DNA from: Bacillus infantis
GTDB taxonomy: Bacteria > Bacillota > Bacilli > Bacillales > Cytobacillaceae
DNA: 64,000 bases
NCBI RefSeq assembly: GCF_020171945.1
Contig: NZ_JAIVAP010000012.1
Location: 62,001-126,000, forward strand
Direction: 5' to 3'
Part shown: positions 34,641-43,607 of the stretch, in pieces
Layout: every line of letters begins with the position of its first letter
How positions within the stretch are numbered: position 1 is the first letter of the stretch
Notes under the pieces: generated by a model
The model's input: only the letters and a program-made list of their open reading frames with translations
The model's database searches: none
Told to the model about the DNA's origin: nothing
Program-made: the position numbers and the translations under genes

Positions 34641-35237
34641 ATGTCGACAACAAGGCAAGATGCCTGGACCCAGGATGAGGATCTGCTGCTTGCTGAAGTG
34701 GTTCTTCGCCATATACGGGAAGGCGGCACACAGCTGCAGGCCTTCGAGGAAGTGGGAAAACAGCTTTCAAGGACCCCTGCGGCCTGCGGTTTCAGATGGA
34801 ATTCTTATGTGAGGAAGCAATATAAATCAGGGATTGAGCTTGCTAAGAAACAGCGGAAGGAATTGAAGAAAAAGCCGGAAGCAGTCCAGACTGCCAAGCA
34901 GGAACCGGAACATGCCAAAACAGAGGGCGGCATCTCCACGGAAAATGCCGTATCCGGGGCTGAAATCCCTGAATTTGAGGTTCTTGTGGGGTATATTGAA
35001 GCATTGTACCGCAAAGCCAATCATCCAGCAGCTGCTGAGACTGGAGAGCAGATCAAGAAACTGGAGAATCAGGTATTTTACCTGGCTGCAGAAAACGAAA
35101 GGCTGCTGAAGGAAATTTCGGTCATGGAGAGAGACTATGATGCGCTTACAGAAATAATGGAAAGGGCAAGGAAGATGGTGGTGCTGAAAGAGGAAGACCG
35201 CCAGCAGAAAACAAAGCACAGCCTATACCAAAAGTGA
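34641..35237 (+). CDS. gerR: RsfA/GerR-family sporulation regulator (YlbO)
   Basis: This 198-aa protein has an N-terminal Myb/SANT-like helix-turn-helix (about 5-60: [17 protein letters not shown]...[15 protein letters not shown]), a Lys/Glu/Ala linker, and a C-terminal coiled coil (about 135-185, [21 protein letters not shown]). This is the RsfA family. In B. subtilis the gene after rpmF is ylbO (gerR), a mother-cell regulator of sigma-E genes. AGGAGGGATAGCTG precedes the ATG. A weak sigma-E-like -10 (CATATGCT) lies about 30 bp upstream. Confidence 0.85.
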   Translation: MSTTRQDAWTQDEDLLLAEVVLRHIREGGTQLQAFEEVGKQLSRTPAACGFRWNSYVRKQYKSGIELAKKQRKELKKKPEAVQTAKQEPEHAKTEGGISTENAVSGAEIPEFEVLVGYIEALYRKANHPAAAETGEQIKKLENQVFYLAAENERLLKEISVMERDYDALTEIMERARKMVVLKEEDRQQKTKHSLYQK

Positions 35238-35243
35238 TTATAT

Positions 35244-35276
35244 TAAAAAGCGGACAATTAGATGTCCGCTTTCTGG
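35244..35276. terminator. Bidirectional terminator between gerR and ylbP
   Basis: AAAGCGGACA pairs with TGTCCGCTTT around ATTAGA, between convergent stops. Confidence 0.88.
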
Positions 35277-35290
35277 CTGTCTGCCCCCTG

Positions 35291-35773
35291 TTATTTGGTT
35301 TCAGCTGTCTGTTCAGATGCTCCGGCAGGGATCCATACCAATGGGTTTTCTCCCAGATCCCTTTCTATGTCATACGAAACAGAAGTGAATCCCATCCTCT
35401 CCCAGAAATCCTTTGATTTGATGCGGGGATTGGTTTTGATAGGAAGCTTGAAGCTTTTCGCAAAGTTTACAAGCGCAGTTCCGTAGCCCTTGCCCTGGTA
35501 ATCAGGAAGAACCTCCAGCTTCCAGAGTTCAAGATAATCCTGCGGCGGGCTGAAGTACCGGTCAAACTTCGCAGCTTCCCGATACAGGCTCATTCTGGCA
35601 ACCAGCTTATCCCCGAAATAGATCCCGTAAAAAGGAGACTCGCTGTCGTTTTCAATAATATTGGCTTCAAGATCTTCAAACATGGATAATTCCTGCAGGC
35701 CGTATTCTTTGAATCTTTTAAATTCCTCAAGAGTTTTATAGTTCACCTTTAATTTTTCTACTTTAAATTCCAT
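35291..35773 (-). CDS. ylbP: YlbP, GNAT-family acetyltransferase
   Basis: This 160-aa GNAT protein has the acetyl-CoA loop VLPDYQGKGYGTALV and the closing FWERMGFTSVSYD. It matches YlbP by length and by its place after gerR. The substrate is unknown. The ATG at 35773 follows AAGGGGGAAAC; the extra six codons upstream overlap that site. Confidence 0.88.
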   Translation of the reverse strand: MEFKVEKLKVNYKTLEEFKRFKEYGLQELSMFEDLEANIIENDSESPFYGIYFGDKLVARMSLYREAAKFDRYFSPPQDYLELWKLEVLPDYQGKGYGTALVNFAKSFKLPIKTNPRIKSKDFWERMGFTSVSYDIERDLGENPLVWIPAGASEQTAETK

Positions 35774-36116
35774 TTTGTTTCCCCCTTGCATACTGGTTAC
35801 ATTACATCATATGAATTTTTTTGCCCTGCAGTATAGAAAATTAAACCTGCCTCGTGGAGCAAAAATTTGAAGGCGCTTTTCTACATTATATAACAAAATA
35901 ACAAATAATTCTGCATAATCAAGCTGCAACTGCTGTTGAATTTTATGGCAGCATGAGGAGTTCTGGGATGAATATTCTCCTGCGAGGCGAAAAAATAGCG
36001 TGCTATTAGCTATTTTCAAATAATTTAGAAAGCGTTTTCAAAAAAAGAAGGGAAAAAGGAGAACTTTGTAGAAATATATTTTATTGCAGGGATTAAGCCA
36101 GGAAAGGGGATTGAAT
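35774..36116. promoter_or_regulatory. 343-bp control region of the acyl-CoA carboxylase operon
   Basis: AT-rich, no credible ORF. It holds an AAAATAGC/GCTATTTT hairpin (about 35992-36017), a weak second cre-like sequence near 35868, and the cre site at 36027-36040. I cannot place a -35/-10 pair with confidence. Confidence 0.5.
36027..36040. promoter_or_regulatory. CcpA cre site
   Basis: AGAAAGCGTTTTCA matches the cre consensus TGAAAGCGTTTTCA with one change at the first base and keeps the full palindromic core. It lies 77 bp before the carboxylase start, which suggests carbon catabolite repression of the operon. Confidence 0.75.
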
Positions 36117-37460
36117 GTGCGAAAAATACTGATTGCAAACCGCGGCGAGATTGCCTCGCGCGTTATTAGAACATGCCGTGAAATGGGAATTGAAACTATT
36201 GCTGTTTACTCGGATGCAGATAGTGGAATGCCGTATGTCCAGGAAGCGGATCAGGCTTTCCGGATAGGGGAGCCCCCGGTTGGCAGATCTTATCTTAAAG
36301 CAGATGAATTACTGCGCATCGCCAAAGAAGAAGGAGCAGACGCTATCCACCCGGGCTACGGCTTTTTGTCAGAAAACGCGGCTTTTGCCCGCGCTGCAGC
36401 TGATGAGGGGATCGTTTTCATTGGACCTGCCCCTGAGACCATCGAGCTGATGGGGGATAAGATTGTTTCCCGGGATACAATGGCCAAAGCGGGAGTCGCG
36501 GTGGTTCCTGGAAGCAGAGAAGGTGTCGCCACGCTGGAAGCGGCTATAAGCCTCGCAGATGAAATGGGTTATCCTGTCATGCTTAAGGCAAGCGGCGGCG
36601 GGGGAGGGATCGGAATGATCCGCTGTGAAAATGAGCAAGCGCTCGCTAAGTCCTACGACTCAACGAAAGCACGTGCAAAAGCTTATTTTGGCACAGATGA
36701 AGTATTTGTTGAAAAGTATATTCCTAATGCCAGGCATGTCGAGGTCCAAATATTCGGGGATTCATTCGGAAACCTCGTGCACATGTACGAAAGGGACTGC
36801 TCGATCCAAAGAAGACACCAAAAAGTAGTTGAAGAGTCGCCATCCCCGTTCATATCTGAGGGGACAAGGCAGAAGATGCTGGAAACAGCGCTGAGAGCAG
36901 GAGAAGCGGTCGGCTACGTAAATGCCGGCACGGTTGAATTCATTGTAGATGAAGAAGAGAACTTCTATTTCCTGGAGATGAATACAAGGCTCCAGGTCGA
37001 GCATCCCGTAACCGAGCAGATCACCGGCCTGGATCTTGTGAAATGGCAAATCCTCGTGGCAAGGGGTGAAAAGCTTCCATTGCTTCAGGATGAAATAGCA
37101 AGAAACGGCCATGCAATCGAGTTCAGGCTTTATGCGGAAGATCCTGTAAGTTTCATGCCTTCTCCAGGGAAAATTGATAGCTTTTCCTGGTCAAAAGGGG
37201 AGGGAGTCCGGATGGATAATGGGTATCTCGCGGACAACACGGTCACCCCATTTTACGATCCGATGATTTCGAAATGCATCATTTTCGGGGGTTCAAGGGC
37301 AGAAGCGGTCAGAAGGGCTTCTGATTTCTTTGCACAGCTGGAAATCAAGGGGATCAAAACAAATGCTCCTTTATTTCAGCAAATATTAAATGACGAAGAT
37401 TTTATTAAAGGAAACTATACAACTGCCTTTTTGGCGGAAAAGAAATTTGCAGTTCATTAA
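36117..37460 (+). CDS. Biotin carboxylase subunit of an acyl-CoA carboxylase (YngH-like)
   Basis: This 447-aa ATP-dependent biotin carboxylase charges the biotinyl protein encoded next. It shows ILIANRGEIASRVIRTCREMGI, the ATP loop ASGGGGGIGM, ERDCSIQRRHQKVVEE and EMNTRLQVEHPVTEQ. GTG 36117 is 7 bases after AAAGGGG; the open frame upstream (TTG 36084) lacks a site. The operon has three genes (BC, BCCP, CT) with 14- and 32-bp gaps, the arrangement of B. subtilis yngH-yngHB-yngE. It is separate from the fatty-acid accBC genes, and a role in propionyl- or branched-chain acyl-CoA metabolism is inferred. Confidence 0.9.
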   Translation: MRKILIANRGEIASRVIRTCREMGIETIAVYSDADSGMPYVQEADQAFRIGEPPVGRSYLKADELLRIAKEEGADAIHPGYGFLSENAAFARAAADEGIVFIGPAPETIELMGDKIVSRDTMAKAGVAVVPGSREGVATLEAAISLADEMGYPVMLKASGGGGGIGMIRCENEQALAKSYDSTKARAKAYFGTDEVFVEKYIPNARHVEVQIFGDSFGNLVHMYERDCSIQRRHQKVVEESPSPFISEGTRQKMLETALRAGEAVGYVNAGTVEFIVDEEENFYFLEMNTRLQVEHPVTEQITGLDLVKWQILVARGEKLPLLQDEIARNGHAIEFRLYAEDPVSFMPSPGKIDSFSWSKGEGVRMDNGYLADNTVTPFYDPMISKCIIFGGSRAEAVRRASDFFAQLEIKGIKTNAPLFQQILNDEDFIKGNYTTAFLAEKKFAVH

Positions 37461-37474
37461 GAGGAGGAAATCAC

Positions 37475-37687
37475 ATGAAAGAAATAACATCATCAATGGC
37501 TGGTACAGTTTTGAACACATTGGCAGGGCCTGGGGATGAGATCAAGGCCGGCCAGGAAGTCATCATGCTGGAGTCAATGAAAATGGAAATCCCGGTTGAA
37601 AGCCATATCGACGGAAAAGTAGCTGAGGTAAAAGTCTCAGCCGGTGATTTTGTCAATGAAGGAGACGTTCTGATCGTATTGGAATAG
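37475..37687 (+). CDS. Biotin/lipoyl attachment protein (YngHB-like)
   Basis: This 70-aa stand-alone biotinyl domain has the biotin site ESMKMEIPV (Lys of MKM), preceded by SSMAGTVLNTLAGPGDEIKAGQ. It carries the carboxyl group between the biotin carboxylase and the carboxyltransferase of the operon. GAGGAGG precedes the ATG. Such very short BCCPs are typical of the yngHB type and differ from the longer AccB of fatty-acid synthesis. Confidence 0.92.
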   Translation: MKEITSSMAGTVLNTLAGPGDEIKAGQEVIMLESMKMEIPVESHIDGKVAEVKVSAGDFVNEGDVLIVLE

Positions 37688-37719
37688 CAGTCCGCAAAAA
37701 GAAAAAGAGGAGGCATAAC

Positions 37720-39261
37720 ATGAAGGCAGTCAACACTTTGACCGAAACATTAAGGGAAAGGTCCGCAGCAGCAGAAGCCGGCGGGCCCCCTAAGTATCAT
37801 GAAAAGCTGAAGGCGCAAAATAAGCTGTTTGTCAGGAAGCGCCTCGAGCTTTTATTTGATGACGGGGAGTATATGGAAGACGGCAAATTTGCCAATTGCA
37901 AGGAAGAAGGCCTCCCGGCTGACGGTGTAGTTTGCGCCACTGGAAAAGTGGGCGGACAGACAGTCTGTGTCATGGCCAATGATTCAACCGTAAAAGCTGG
38001 ATCCTGGGGGGCAAGGACGGTCGAAAAAATTATCCGGATACAGGAAACTGCCGAGAAGCTGAAGGTTCCATTATTGTATTTGGTAGATTCTGCCGGCGCG
38101 AGAATCACAGATCAGCTGGAAATGTTTCCTAACCGCCGCGGTGCCGGCCGAATATTTTATAATCAGGTCAAGCTATCTGGAGTCATCCCGCAGATTTGCC
38201 TGCTGTTTGGACCATCTGCTGCAGGCGGGGCATATATCCCTGCTTTCTGTGATATCGTCATCATGGTGGATCAAAACGCATCCATGTATTTAGGCTCCCC
38301 AAGGATGGCTGAAAAGGTAATTGGGGAAAAAGTGACGCTGGAAGAAATGGGCGGAGCCCGTATGCATTGTTCTGTCAGCGGCTGCGGCGACGTGCTTGCT
38401 TACAGTGAGGAAGAGGCGATCGGGTATGCCAAACGGTACCTGCCATACTTCCCTCCGAACTTTCAGAAGAAAACGGAACTGCTGGAGGGGATCGCAGCCA
38501 AAGAGAGCCGTCAGCTCGAAGACATCATCCCGGTTAACCAAAATGCCCCTTTTGATATGTATGAATGTATTGATGCCCTGATTGACGAAGGCAGTTTCTT
38601 TGAAATCAAGAAGCTGTTTGCCCCTGAAATTGTTACCGGGCTGGCACGGATAGGCGGGAGAGCTGTCGGTATCATTGCCAATCAGCCGAAGGTGAAAGGC
38701 GGTGTCCTGTTTGTTGATTCAGCCGATAAAGCGGCGAAATTCATACAGCTCTGCGATGCCTTCCATATTCCGCTTCTGTTCCTTGCCGATGTCCCAGGCT
38801 TCATGATTGGCACAAAGGTTGAGCGTGCCGGCATCATCCGCCACGGCGCCAAGCTGATCGCAGCCATGAGCTCGGCAACTGTTCCGAAGATATCGGTCAT
38901 TGTGCGGAAAGCATATGGCGCCGGACTATATGCAATGGCCGGCCCGGCATTCGAACCTGACTGCTGTATTGCCCTGCCGACTGCACAGATTGCGGTAATG
39001 GGCCCAGAAGCCGCAGTTAATGCGGTTTATTCCAACAAAATCAACGAAATAGAAGATCCAAAAGAAAAAATCGCCTTTGTCCAGGAGAAACAGCAGGAAT
39101 ACAAAGAACATATCGATATCTACAGGCTAGCTTCAGAACTGATCGTAGATGATATTGTCGCTGCCTCTGACCTCCGCGATCAGCTGATCGAGAGATTCTC
39201 CTATTATGAAACAAAAGAACTGAACTTCAGTGTGAGAAAGCATCCAGTTTATCCGGTTTGA
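37720..39261 (+). CDS. Acyl-CoA carboxylase carboxyltransferase subunit (YngE/PccB-like)
   Basis: This 513-aa carboxyltransferase has both crotonase-like halves: DSAGARITDQ and GPSAAGGAYIPAF in the first, FLADVPGFMIGTKVERAGIIRHGAK and RKAYGAGLYAMAGPAFEPD in the second. It transfers CO2 from biotin to an acyl-CoA. The sequence is of the propionyl/methylcrotonyl class; the exact substrate cannot be told by eye. GAGGAGG precedes the ATG. It is last in the three-gene operon. No leucine-catabolism genes flank it, unlike the B. subtilis yng cluster. Confidence 0.9.
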   Translation: MKAVNTLTETLRERSAAAEAGGPPKYHEKLKAQNKLFVRKRLELLFDDGEYMEDGKFANCKEEGLPADGVVCATGKVGGQTVCVMANDSTVKAGSWGARTVEKIIRIQETAEKLKVPLLYLVDSAGARITDQLEMFPNRRGAGRIFYNQVKLSGVIPQICLLFGPSAAGGAYIPAFCDIVIMVDQNASMYLGSPRMAEKVIGEKVTLEEMGGARMHCSVSGCGDVLAYSEEEAIGYAKRYLPYFPPNFQKKTELLEGIAAKESRQLEDIIPVNQNAPFDMYECIDALIDEGSFFEIKKLFAPEIVTGLARIGGRAVGIIANQPKVKGGVLFVDSADKAAKFIQLCDAFHIPLLFLADVPGFMIGTKVERAGIIRHGAKLIAAMSSATVPKISVIVRKAYGAGLYAMAGPAFEPDCCIALPTAQIAVMGPEAAVNAVYSNKINEIEDPKEKIAFVQEKQQEYKEHIDIYRLASELIVDDIVAASDLRDQLIERFSYYETKELNFSVRKHPVYPV

Positions 39262-39330
39262 TAAAAAAGCGGAAGCGGCTTGCTCAGCCCTGATAATCTC
39301 AGGGATTCGAGGGACTGGAATTTGTAGCTG

Positions 39331-39532
39331 GAATATAGAAGCGGAGGGTTCCAGTTTAGAGGCTGGGACCCTCTATTTGTAAAAAAAGAAAACAGAGGGT
39401 CTCAGTGAGGGCCGCTGAAGCTCTCTGATCAAAAAAAAAGAAAACAGAGGGTCTTAGTCAAGGCTGCCGGAACCATCTGGCCAAGAAAAATGTAAATAGA
39501 AGGTCCCAGCGATAGGAGCTGCACCCTCTACC
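39331..39532. repeat. Four imperfect tandem repeats of about 52 nt
   Basis: The core AGAGGGTCTCAG occurs at 39394, as AGAGGGTCTTAG at 39446, as AGAAGGTCCCAG at 39498, and as GGAGGGTTCCAG at 39343, giving spacings of 51, 52 and 52. An A-rich run precedes the later cores. The inverse form CTGGGACCCTCT at 39363-39374 pairs with the first core to make a hairpin. The 39262-39738 intergenic region has no credible ORF, and no clear terminator for the carboxylase operon except a weak CCCTGA/TCAGGG stem near 39287. Confidence 0.7.
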
Positions 39533-39738
39533 TCTGTAGTTTTGCCCCACATCTCCTCACCACGCCAAAATTTCCTTCAATCACTTAATAAACCTTTTGC
39601 GCGTGCTGGCCTTTTGCCTGATTTCATCCTATTACCTCGGCCATTTTCATTAAAAAAAGAAAAAGTCCCAGGCAGAGTACAGGAAGTTGGCTATATCTGA
39701 TAGAATATTACTAAAAGTTACAAAATAGAGGAGTTTTT

Positions 39739-40632
39739 ATGAAAATAGGAATCATTGGCGGGGGGGCCATTGGATTATTATTTGCAGCATACTTGCAGAA
39801 GGGTCATGAAGTCACTCTGTATGTCCGTTCTGCAGAGCAGAAAAAGCTTATCTCTTCATATGGGATTTCATTAATCGCGAAAGGTCAGCAACATATTTCC
39901 TATGTACAGGTGCTGCTGATCGATGAATGGAAGGGAGAAGAAGAGCTCTCCATTGTTGCGGTCAAGCAATACGATGTCCATTCCCTTATTTCTGTCATAA
40001 ATGATATTCAGGCGGCACAATCTCCTGCATTCTTATTTCTCCAGAATGGAATGGGCCATCTGTCACTGCTCCACGATCTCAGGGCCAAGGCCATCCTAGT
40101 AGGGGCCGTTGAGCATGGGGCATTAAAAAAAGATGCAAGGACTGTTCAGCACACAGGAGCCGGAAGAACGAACATAGCGGTATTCTCAGGAGAAGGAACA
40201 GAAGCAGCTGAATGCCTGCAGGAAACTTCCGGAGACTTTCCTTTTGCCGTCCGCGAGGATTACAAGGATATGCTCCTTCAAAAGCTTGTCATCAATAGCA
40301 TAGTCAATCCACTGACTGGCATCCTTCAGGTGAAAAATGGAGAATTGATTGAAAATCCCTATTATTACACATTGGTGCAGGACTATTTTGCAGAAATTGC
40401 CGCTGTGCTGGAGCTGGCAGATCCTGAAGAAGCCTTTGACGCTTTGGTTTCAGTCTGCAGGAAAACATCAGCAAACACTTCATCTATGCTAAAAGACCTG
40501 CAGAACCAGAAAAAAACAGAAGCGGATGCCATTCTCGGATATATTCTGGGAGAAGCGGATAGAAAAAATAAACACGCTCCCCTTGTCCATGCATTTTACT
40601 CGTGCATCAAGGGGAAGGAGCCTGGAAACTAG
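39739..40632 (+). CDS. panE: 2-dehydropantoate 2-reductase PanE (YlbQ)
   Basis: PanE reduces ketopantoate to pantoate with NADPH in pantothenate synthesis. It has 297 aa, with the Rossmann motif GIIGGGAIGLLFAAYL, QNGMGHL, the EHGALKKD segment and the catalytic-Lys helix LLQKLVINSIVNPLTGIL. TAGAGGAG precedes the ATG. A DUF3397 gene follows after 12 bp. With coaD at 27.5 kb the window contains two steps of CoA synthesis. Confidence 0.93.
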   Translation: MKIGIIGGGAIGLLFAAYLQKGHEVTLYVRSAEQKKLISSYGISLIAKGQQHISYVQVLLIDEWKGEEELSIVAVKQYDVHSLISVINDIQAAQSPAFLFLQNGMGHLSLLHDLRAKAILVGAVEHGALKKDARTVQHTGAGRTNIAVFSGEGTEAAECLQETSGDFPFAVREDYKDMLLQKLVINSIVNPLTGILQVKNGELIENPYYYTLVQDYFAEIAAVLELADPEEAFDALVSVCRKTSANTSSMLKDLQNQKKTEADAILGYILGEADRKNKHAPLVHAFYSCIKGKEPGN

Positions 40633-40644
40633 GGGGGATCCACA

Positions 40645-41040
40645 ATGTCATCATTCTTTTCAGCGGTTGCCGCAACACTTGTGACAGTACCGCTGCTCGG
40701 CTACTTGATTGTATTCATCATCAGCAAGCAAATTACAGGCAGCCACAAAAAGTCAGTCCGCATCGCACTCGACTGCAGTACCTTTCTTCTTATTCTTTCT
40801 GTTCACTTCTTGATCCTGGCTATTTGGGAACGGTCTTATTTATGGATTATAGTGCTGTTCATGCTGTTTGCTGCGGTCATTTTCACAGTCATCCATTGGA
40901 AGATCAAACAGGAGATTAATTTCCAGCTGATTTTTAAGGGTTTCTGGCGGTTCAATTTTCTTTTGTTTTTTTCTGCCTATATTGTCCTTTTGATCCTAGG
41001 TGTGTTTCAAAGCGTTTCAGGCTATTTATCTATTCCGTAA
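40645..41040 (+). CDS. DUF3397 family membrane protein
   Basis: This 131-aa protein has four predicted helices (about 8-28, 40-60, 65-85, 103-122). Its size, its FWRFNFLLFFSAYIVLLILGVFQS end and its place between panE and bshC fit the DUF3397 family. The function is unknown. AGGGGGGATCC precedes the ATG. It is probably co-transcribed with panE. Confidence 0.8.
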   Translation: MSSFFSAVAATLVTVPLLGYLIVFIISKQITGSHKKSVRIALDCSTFLLILSVHFLILAIWERSYLWIIVLFMLFAAVIFTVIHWKIKQEINFQLIFKGFWRFNFLLFFSAYIVLLILGVFQSVSGYLSIP

Positions 41041-41164
41041 GCTAGGAATGCTCTGATAGTCATTTTTGAAGCATGTTTTTCAGGCAAAGTTTTTTTCTTT
41101 TCAATTCTGACAATGCTATACTCAGGTAGGAGTGAAAATTGTTGACCAGAAAGGAAGTACTTAG

Positions 41165-42799
41165 ATGGAGATTTTAAATCTCTCACTGCCGGCATCCAGC
41201 CGGTTTGCGACAGATTATACGTCTCATGAGCCTGAGGTGGAGCGTTTTTTCCATTACCGATATCATGATGCCAGCGAATATCAGAGGCGTTTGAACGAGC
41301 TGAAGGGACGGAAGTTTTACAGAGAAGAGCTTGCCGATTATATCGCGCAGTATATGTCCAGATTTCCTTCTTCGGACAAAACCGGCATTTCATTAGATAA
41401 GCTTCGCTCGGAGGATAGTGTGGTAATTGTCGGCGGACAGCAAGCAGGAATATTGACTGGGCCATTATATACTATACATAAAGTAATTTCTATAATTGTT
41501 CTTGCAAAGCAGAAGGAGGCCGAACTGGGAGTTCCTGTGGTCCCGGTGTTCTGGATAGCCGGGGAAGACCATGATTATCACGAGGTCAATCATATCTTTG
41601 CGGAGAACAGCGGGCGGATTGAAAAAGCTGTGTACCCGCACAAGGTACTGGAGAAGAAGATGGTGTCTATGATCGAGCTGGATCGAGCCCTATGTTTCCG
41701 CTGGGCAGAAAGCCTGATCGAAGGATATGGAGAAACAGAGCATACGAAAGATCTGCTTCAGTTTGTCCAGCGGGCTGCAGAGCAGTCAGAAACCTTTGTC
41801 GACTTTTTTTCATATATGATTATGGAGCTGTTTAAGGAATATGGCATTTTGCTTGCCGATTCAGGGGACAGCCGTCTGAGAAAACTTGAAAAAAGCATTT
41901 TCTCCGAACAGCTGAGCCAGTTTTCCTCTATCACCAAAGCGGTGAAGCAGCAGCAGAGGGAAGTCGAGGCAGCCGGTTTCAAACCTGCGATCGAAATAGG
42001 CGATAATGCAGCAAACCTTTTTTTCTATGATGAAATCAATTCTGAAAGGGTCCTTCTAGAATATAATGAGGAGCTCAGCCTGTTTGAAGGCAAGAATGGG
42101 GCTATTCAGTTTTCTCTTGATGAATTGTCCCTGATTGCCAAAGAGTCGCCAGAAAAGCTTAGCAATAATGTGGTGACAAGGCCAATTACGCAGGAGCGGC
42201 TTTTCCCGGTTCTTGCTTTTATTGCCGGCCCGGGGGAGATCGCCTATTGGGCAGAGCTCAAACAGGCTTTCGAACATCTCGGCATGGAGATGCCGCCGAT
42301 TGTGCCAAGGCTGAACATCACATTGCTGGAAAGGCCTGTTGCTTCAGACATTCAGGATCTGGACCTGGAAATCACAAAGGTTCTGGAAAATGGAACAGGC
42401 AAAGAACAGGAAGCTTTTGTCGATGGAGTAAAGGACCAGGCGCTGACAAGTCTATTCGGAGAAACGAAAAAGCAGCTGGTCAGTCAATATAAGATGATTG
42501 AAAGCCGCCTTCAGGAAACTGACAGAGGAATGCTGCCCCTGCTTGAAAAAAATGAATCATTTCTGCTGAAGCAGCTGGATTTCATGGAGGCAAAAACGGA
42601 AGAGAGCTTGAAAAACAGGCATTCAGCCGTTCTTTCTAAATACAGGCGCATTGAAGCTGCCTTAAGGCCTTCAGGGTCGCCTCAGGAACGGATTTGGAAT
42701 ATCCTTTATTATCTGAATTTGCATGGTCTTACCCTTATAGACGATATAATGGAGCTTCCATTTGAGTTTGATGGAAAGCATAAACTAATAAAGCTTTAA
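41165..42799 (+). CDS. bshC: Bacillithiol synthase BshC
   Basis: BshC adds cysteine to GlcN-malate, the last step of bacillithiol, the low-molecular-weight thiol of many Firmicutes. It has 544 aa, with a Rossmann-like core (VIVGGQQAGILTGPLYTIHK, FWIAGEDHDYHEVNHIF) and a long coiled-coil arm (about 430-510). AAAGGAAG precedes the ATG. In B. subtilis it is yllA, at the same place before mraZ. It ends at a strong terminator that separates it from the dcw cluster. Confidence 0.95.
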   Translation: MEILNLSLPASSRFATDYTSHEPEVERFFHYRYHDASEYQRRLNELKGRKFYREELADYIAQYMSRFPSSDKTGISLDKLRSEDSVVIVGGQQAGILTGPLYTIHKVISIIVLAKQKEAELGVPVVPVFWIAGEDHDYHEVNHIFAENSGRIEKAVYPHKVLEKKMVSMIELDRALCFRWAESLIEGYGETEHTKDLLQFVQRAAEQSETFVDFFSYMIMELFKEYGILLADSGDSRLRKLEKSIFSEQLSQFSSITKAVKQQQREVEAAGFKPAIEIGDNAANLFFYDEINSERVLLEYNEELSLFEGKNGAIQFSLDELSLIAKESPEKLSNNVVTRPITQERLFPVLAFIAGPGEIAYWAELKQAFEHLGMEMPPIVPRLNITLLERPVASDIQDLDLEITKVLENGTGKEQEAFVDGVKDQALTSLFGETKKQLVSQYKMIESRLQETDRGMLPLLEKNESFLLKQLDFMEAKTEESLKNRHSAVLSKYRRIEAALRPSGSPQERIWNILYYLNLHGLTLIDDIMELPFEFDGKHKLIKL

Positions 42800-42831
42800 A
42801 CATAAGGGCGGCAGATGACGCATATGCCTGA

Positions 42832-42871
42832 AAAGGGTTTGGGATGGAAACATCCCAACCCTTTTTTTTTT
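42832..42871 (+). terminator. Terminator after bshC
   Basis: AAGGGTTTGGGATG pairs with CATCCCAACCCTT around GAAA, followed by a run of ten T. Confidence 0.93.
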
Positions 42872-43062
42872 CATATTTTTAAAAAGAAATCTGTTTCAAC
42901 ATCCCTTGCCAATCCGGTTGGGGATTGCTGCGTTAGAAAGGATACGGCAGCCTTTTTAGCCAAAACCAGGGCTGGAAGGATCTTTCCCGCAGGAAATAAA
43001 AAGGAGAAAAATAATTATTTACCAGAAGGATTTGCAGAATGCAAGGAGAATATTAAAAACAT

Positions 43063-43110
43063 GTGGAGGAAAGTGGGGGAATGTGGTACATTTGAGTTGG
43101 AAAGTGGGGT
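43063..43110 (+). promoter_or_regulatory. MraZ operator: tandem GTGG repeats
   Basis: GTGG occurs at 43063, 43073 and 43083, an exact 10-bp period, and again as AAAGTGGGG at 43101-43109, ending 9 bp before the mraZ start. MraZ proteins bind direct repeats of TGGGN or AAAGTGG on one face of the helix upstream of their own gene, so this is very likely the autoregulatory site of the dcw cluster. Between the bshC terminator and this site there is an RNA hairpin GCTGC/GCAGC followed by CTTTTT (about 42930-42958) that could attenuate; no ORF is credible there. Confidence 0.75.
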
Positions 43111-43117
43111 TTAGGGC

Positions 43118-43549
43118 ATGTTCATGGGCGAATACCATCATAATGTTGATACAAAAGGCCGTTTGATAGTGCCTGCCAAGTTTCGTGACAACTTGGGCGA
43201 TATGTTCATTTTGACACGCGGGCTTGATCAATGTTTGTTTGGCTATCCGCTTTCTGAATGGAAGCAGCTTGAAACCAAGCTGAAAGGGCTGCCCTTGACA
43301 AAGAAGGATGCACGCGCGTTTACCCGCTTTTTCTTTTCCGGTGCATCTGAATGTGAACTCGATAAGCAAGGAAGAATTAACATTTCCAGTCCCCTGATGC
43401 AATATGCGAAGCTGGAAAAGGAATGTGTTATAGTAGGCGTTTCCAATCGGATCGAAATATGGAGCAAACATCTTTGGGAAGATTTTTTTGCAGAGTCAGA
43501 GGAATCTTTTGCTGAAATTGCAGAAAATATGATTGGGTTTGATATATAA
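43118..43549 (+). CDS. mraZ: Transcriptional regulator MraZ
   Basis: MraZ is a DNA-binding ring protein that controls the dcw operon. The 143-aa protein has two AbrB-like SpoVT/MraZ domains, with [13 protein letters not shown] in the first and [13 protein letters not shown] in the second, plus a C-terminal helix ending ENMIGFDI. It has the standard length. It is the first gene of the dcw cluster, directly after its likely operator. Confidence 0.96.
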   Translation: MFMGEYHHNVDTKGRLIVPAKFRDNLGDMFILTRGLDQCLFGYPLSEWKQLETKLKGLPLTKKDARAFTRFFFSGASECELDKQGRINISSPLMQYAKLEKECVIVGVSNRIEIWSKHLWEDFFAESEESFAEIAENMIGFDI

Positions 43550-43607
43550 TGGGAATGTTTTATTAGTATAATAATTCCTCGTTGATTCGATTGGAAGGTG
43601 GACAAGT

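Noticed and set aside
39331-39532. 52-nt repeats as a CRISPR array
   Set aside because: Similarity extends beyond the 12-nt core in a graded way, the units lack uniform repeat plus unique spacer structure, and no cas gene is present.
42815-43114. 99-aa ORF between bshC and mraZ
   Set aside because: It reads through the bshC terminator and the MraZ repeats, has no ribosome binding site, and has Lys/Phe-rich composition caused by the A/T runs.
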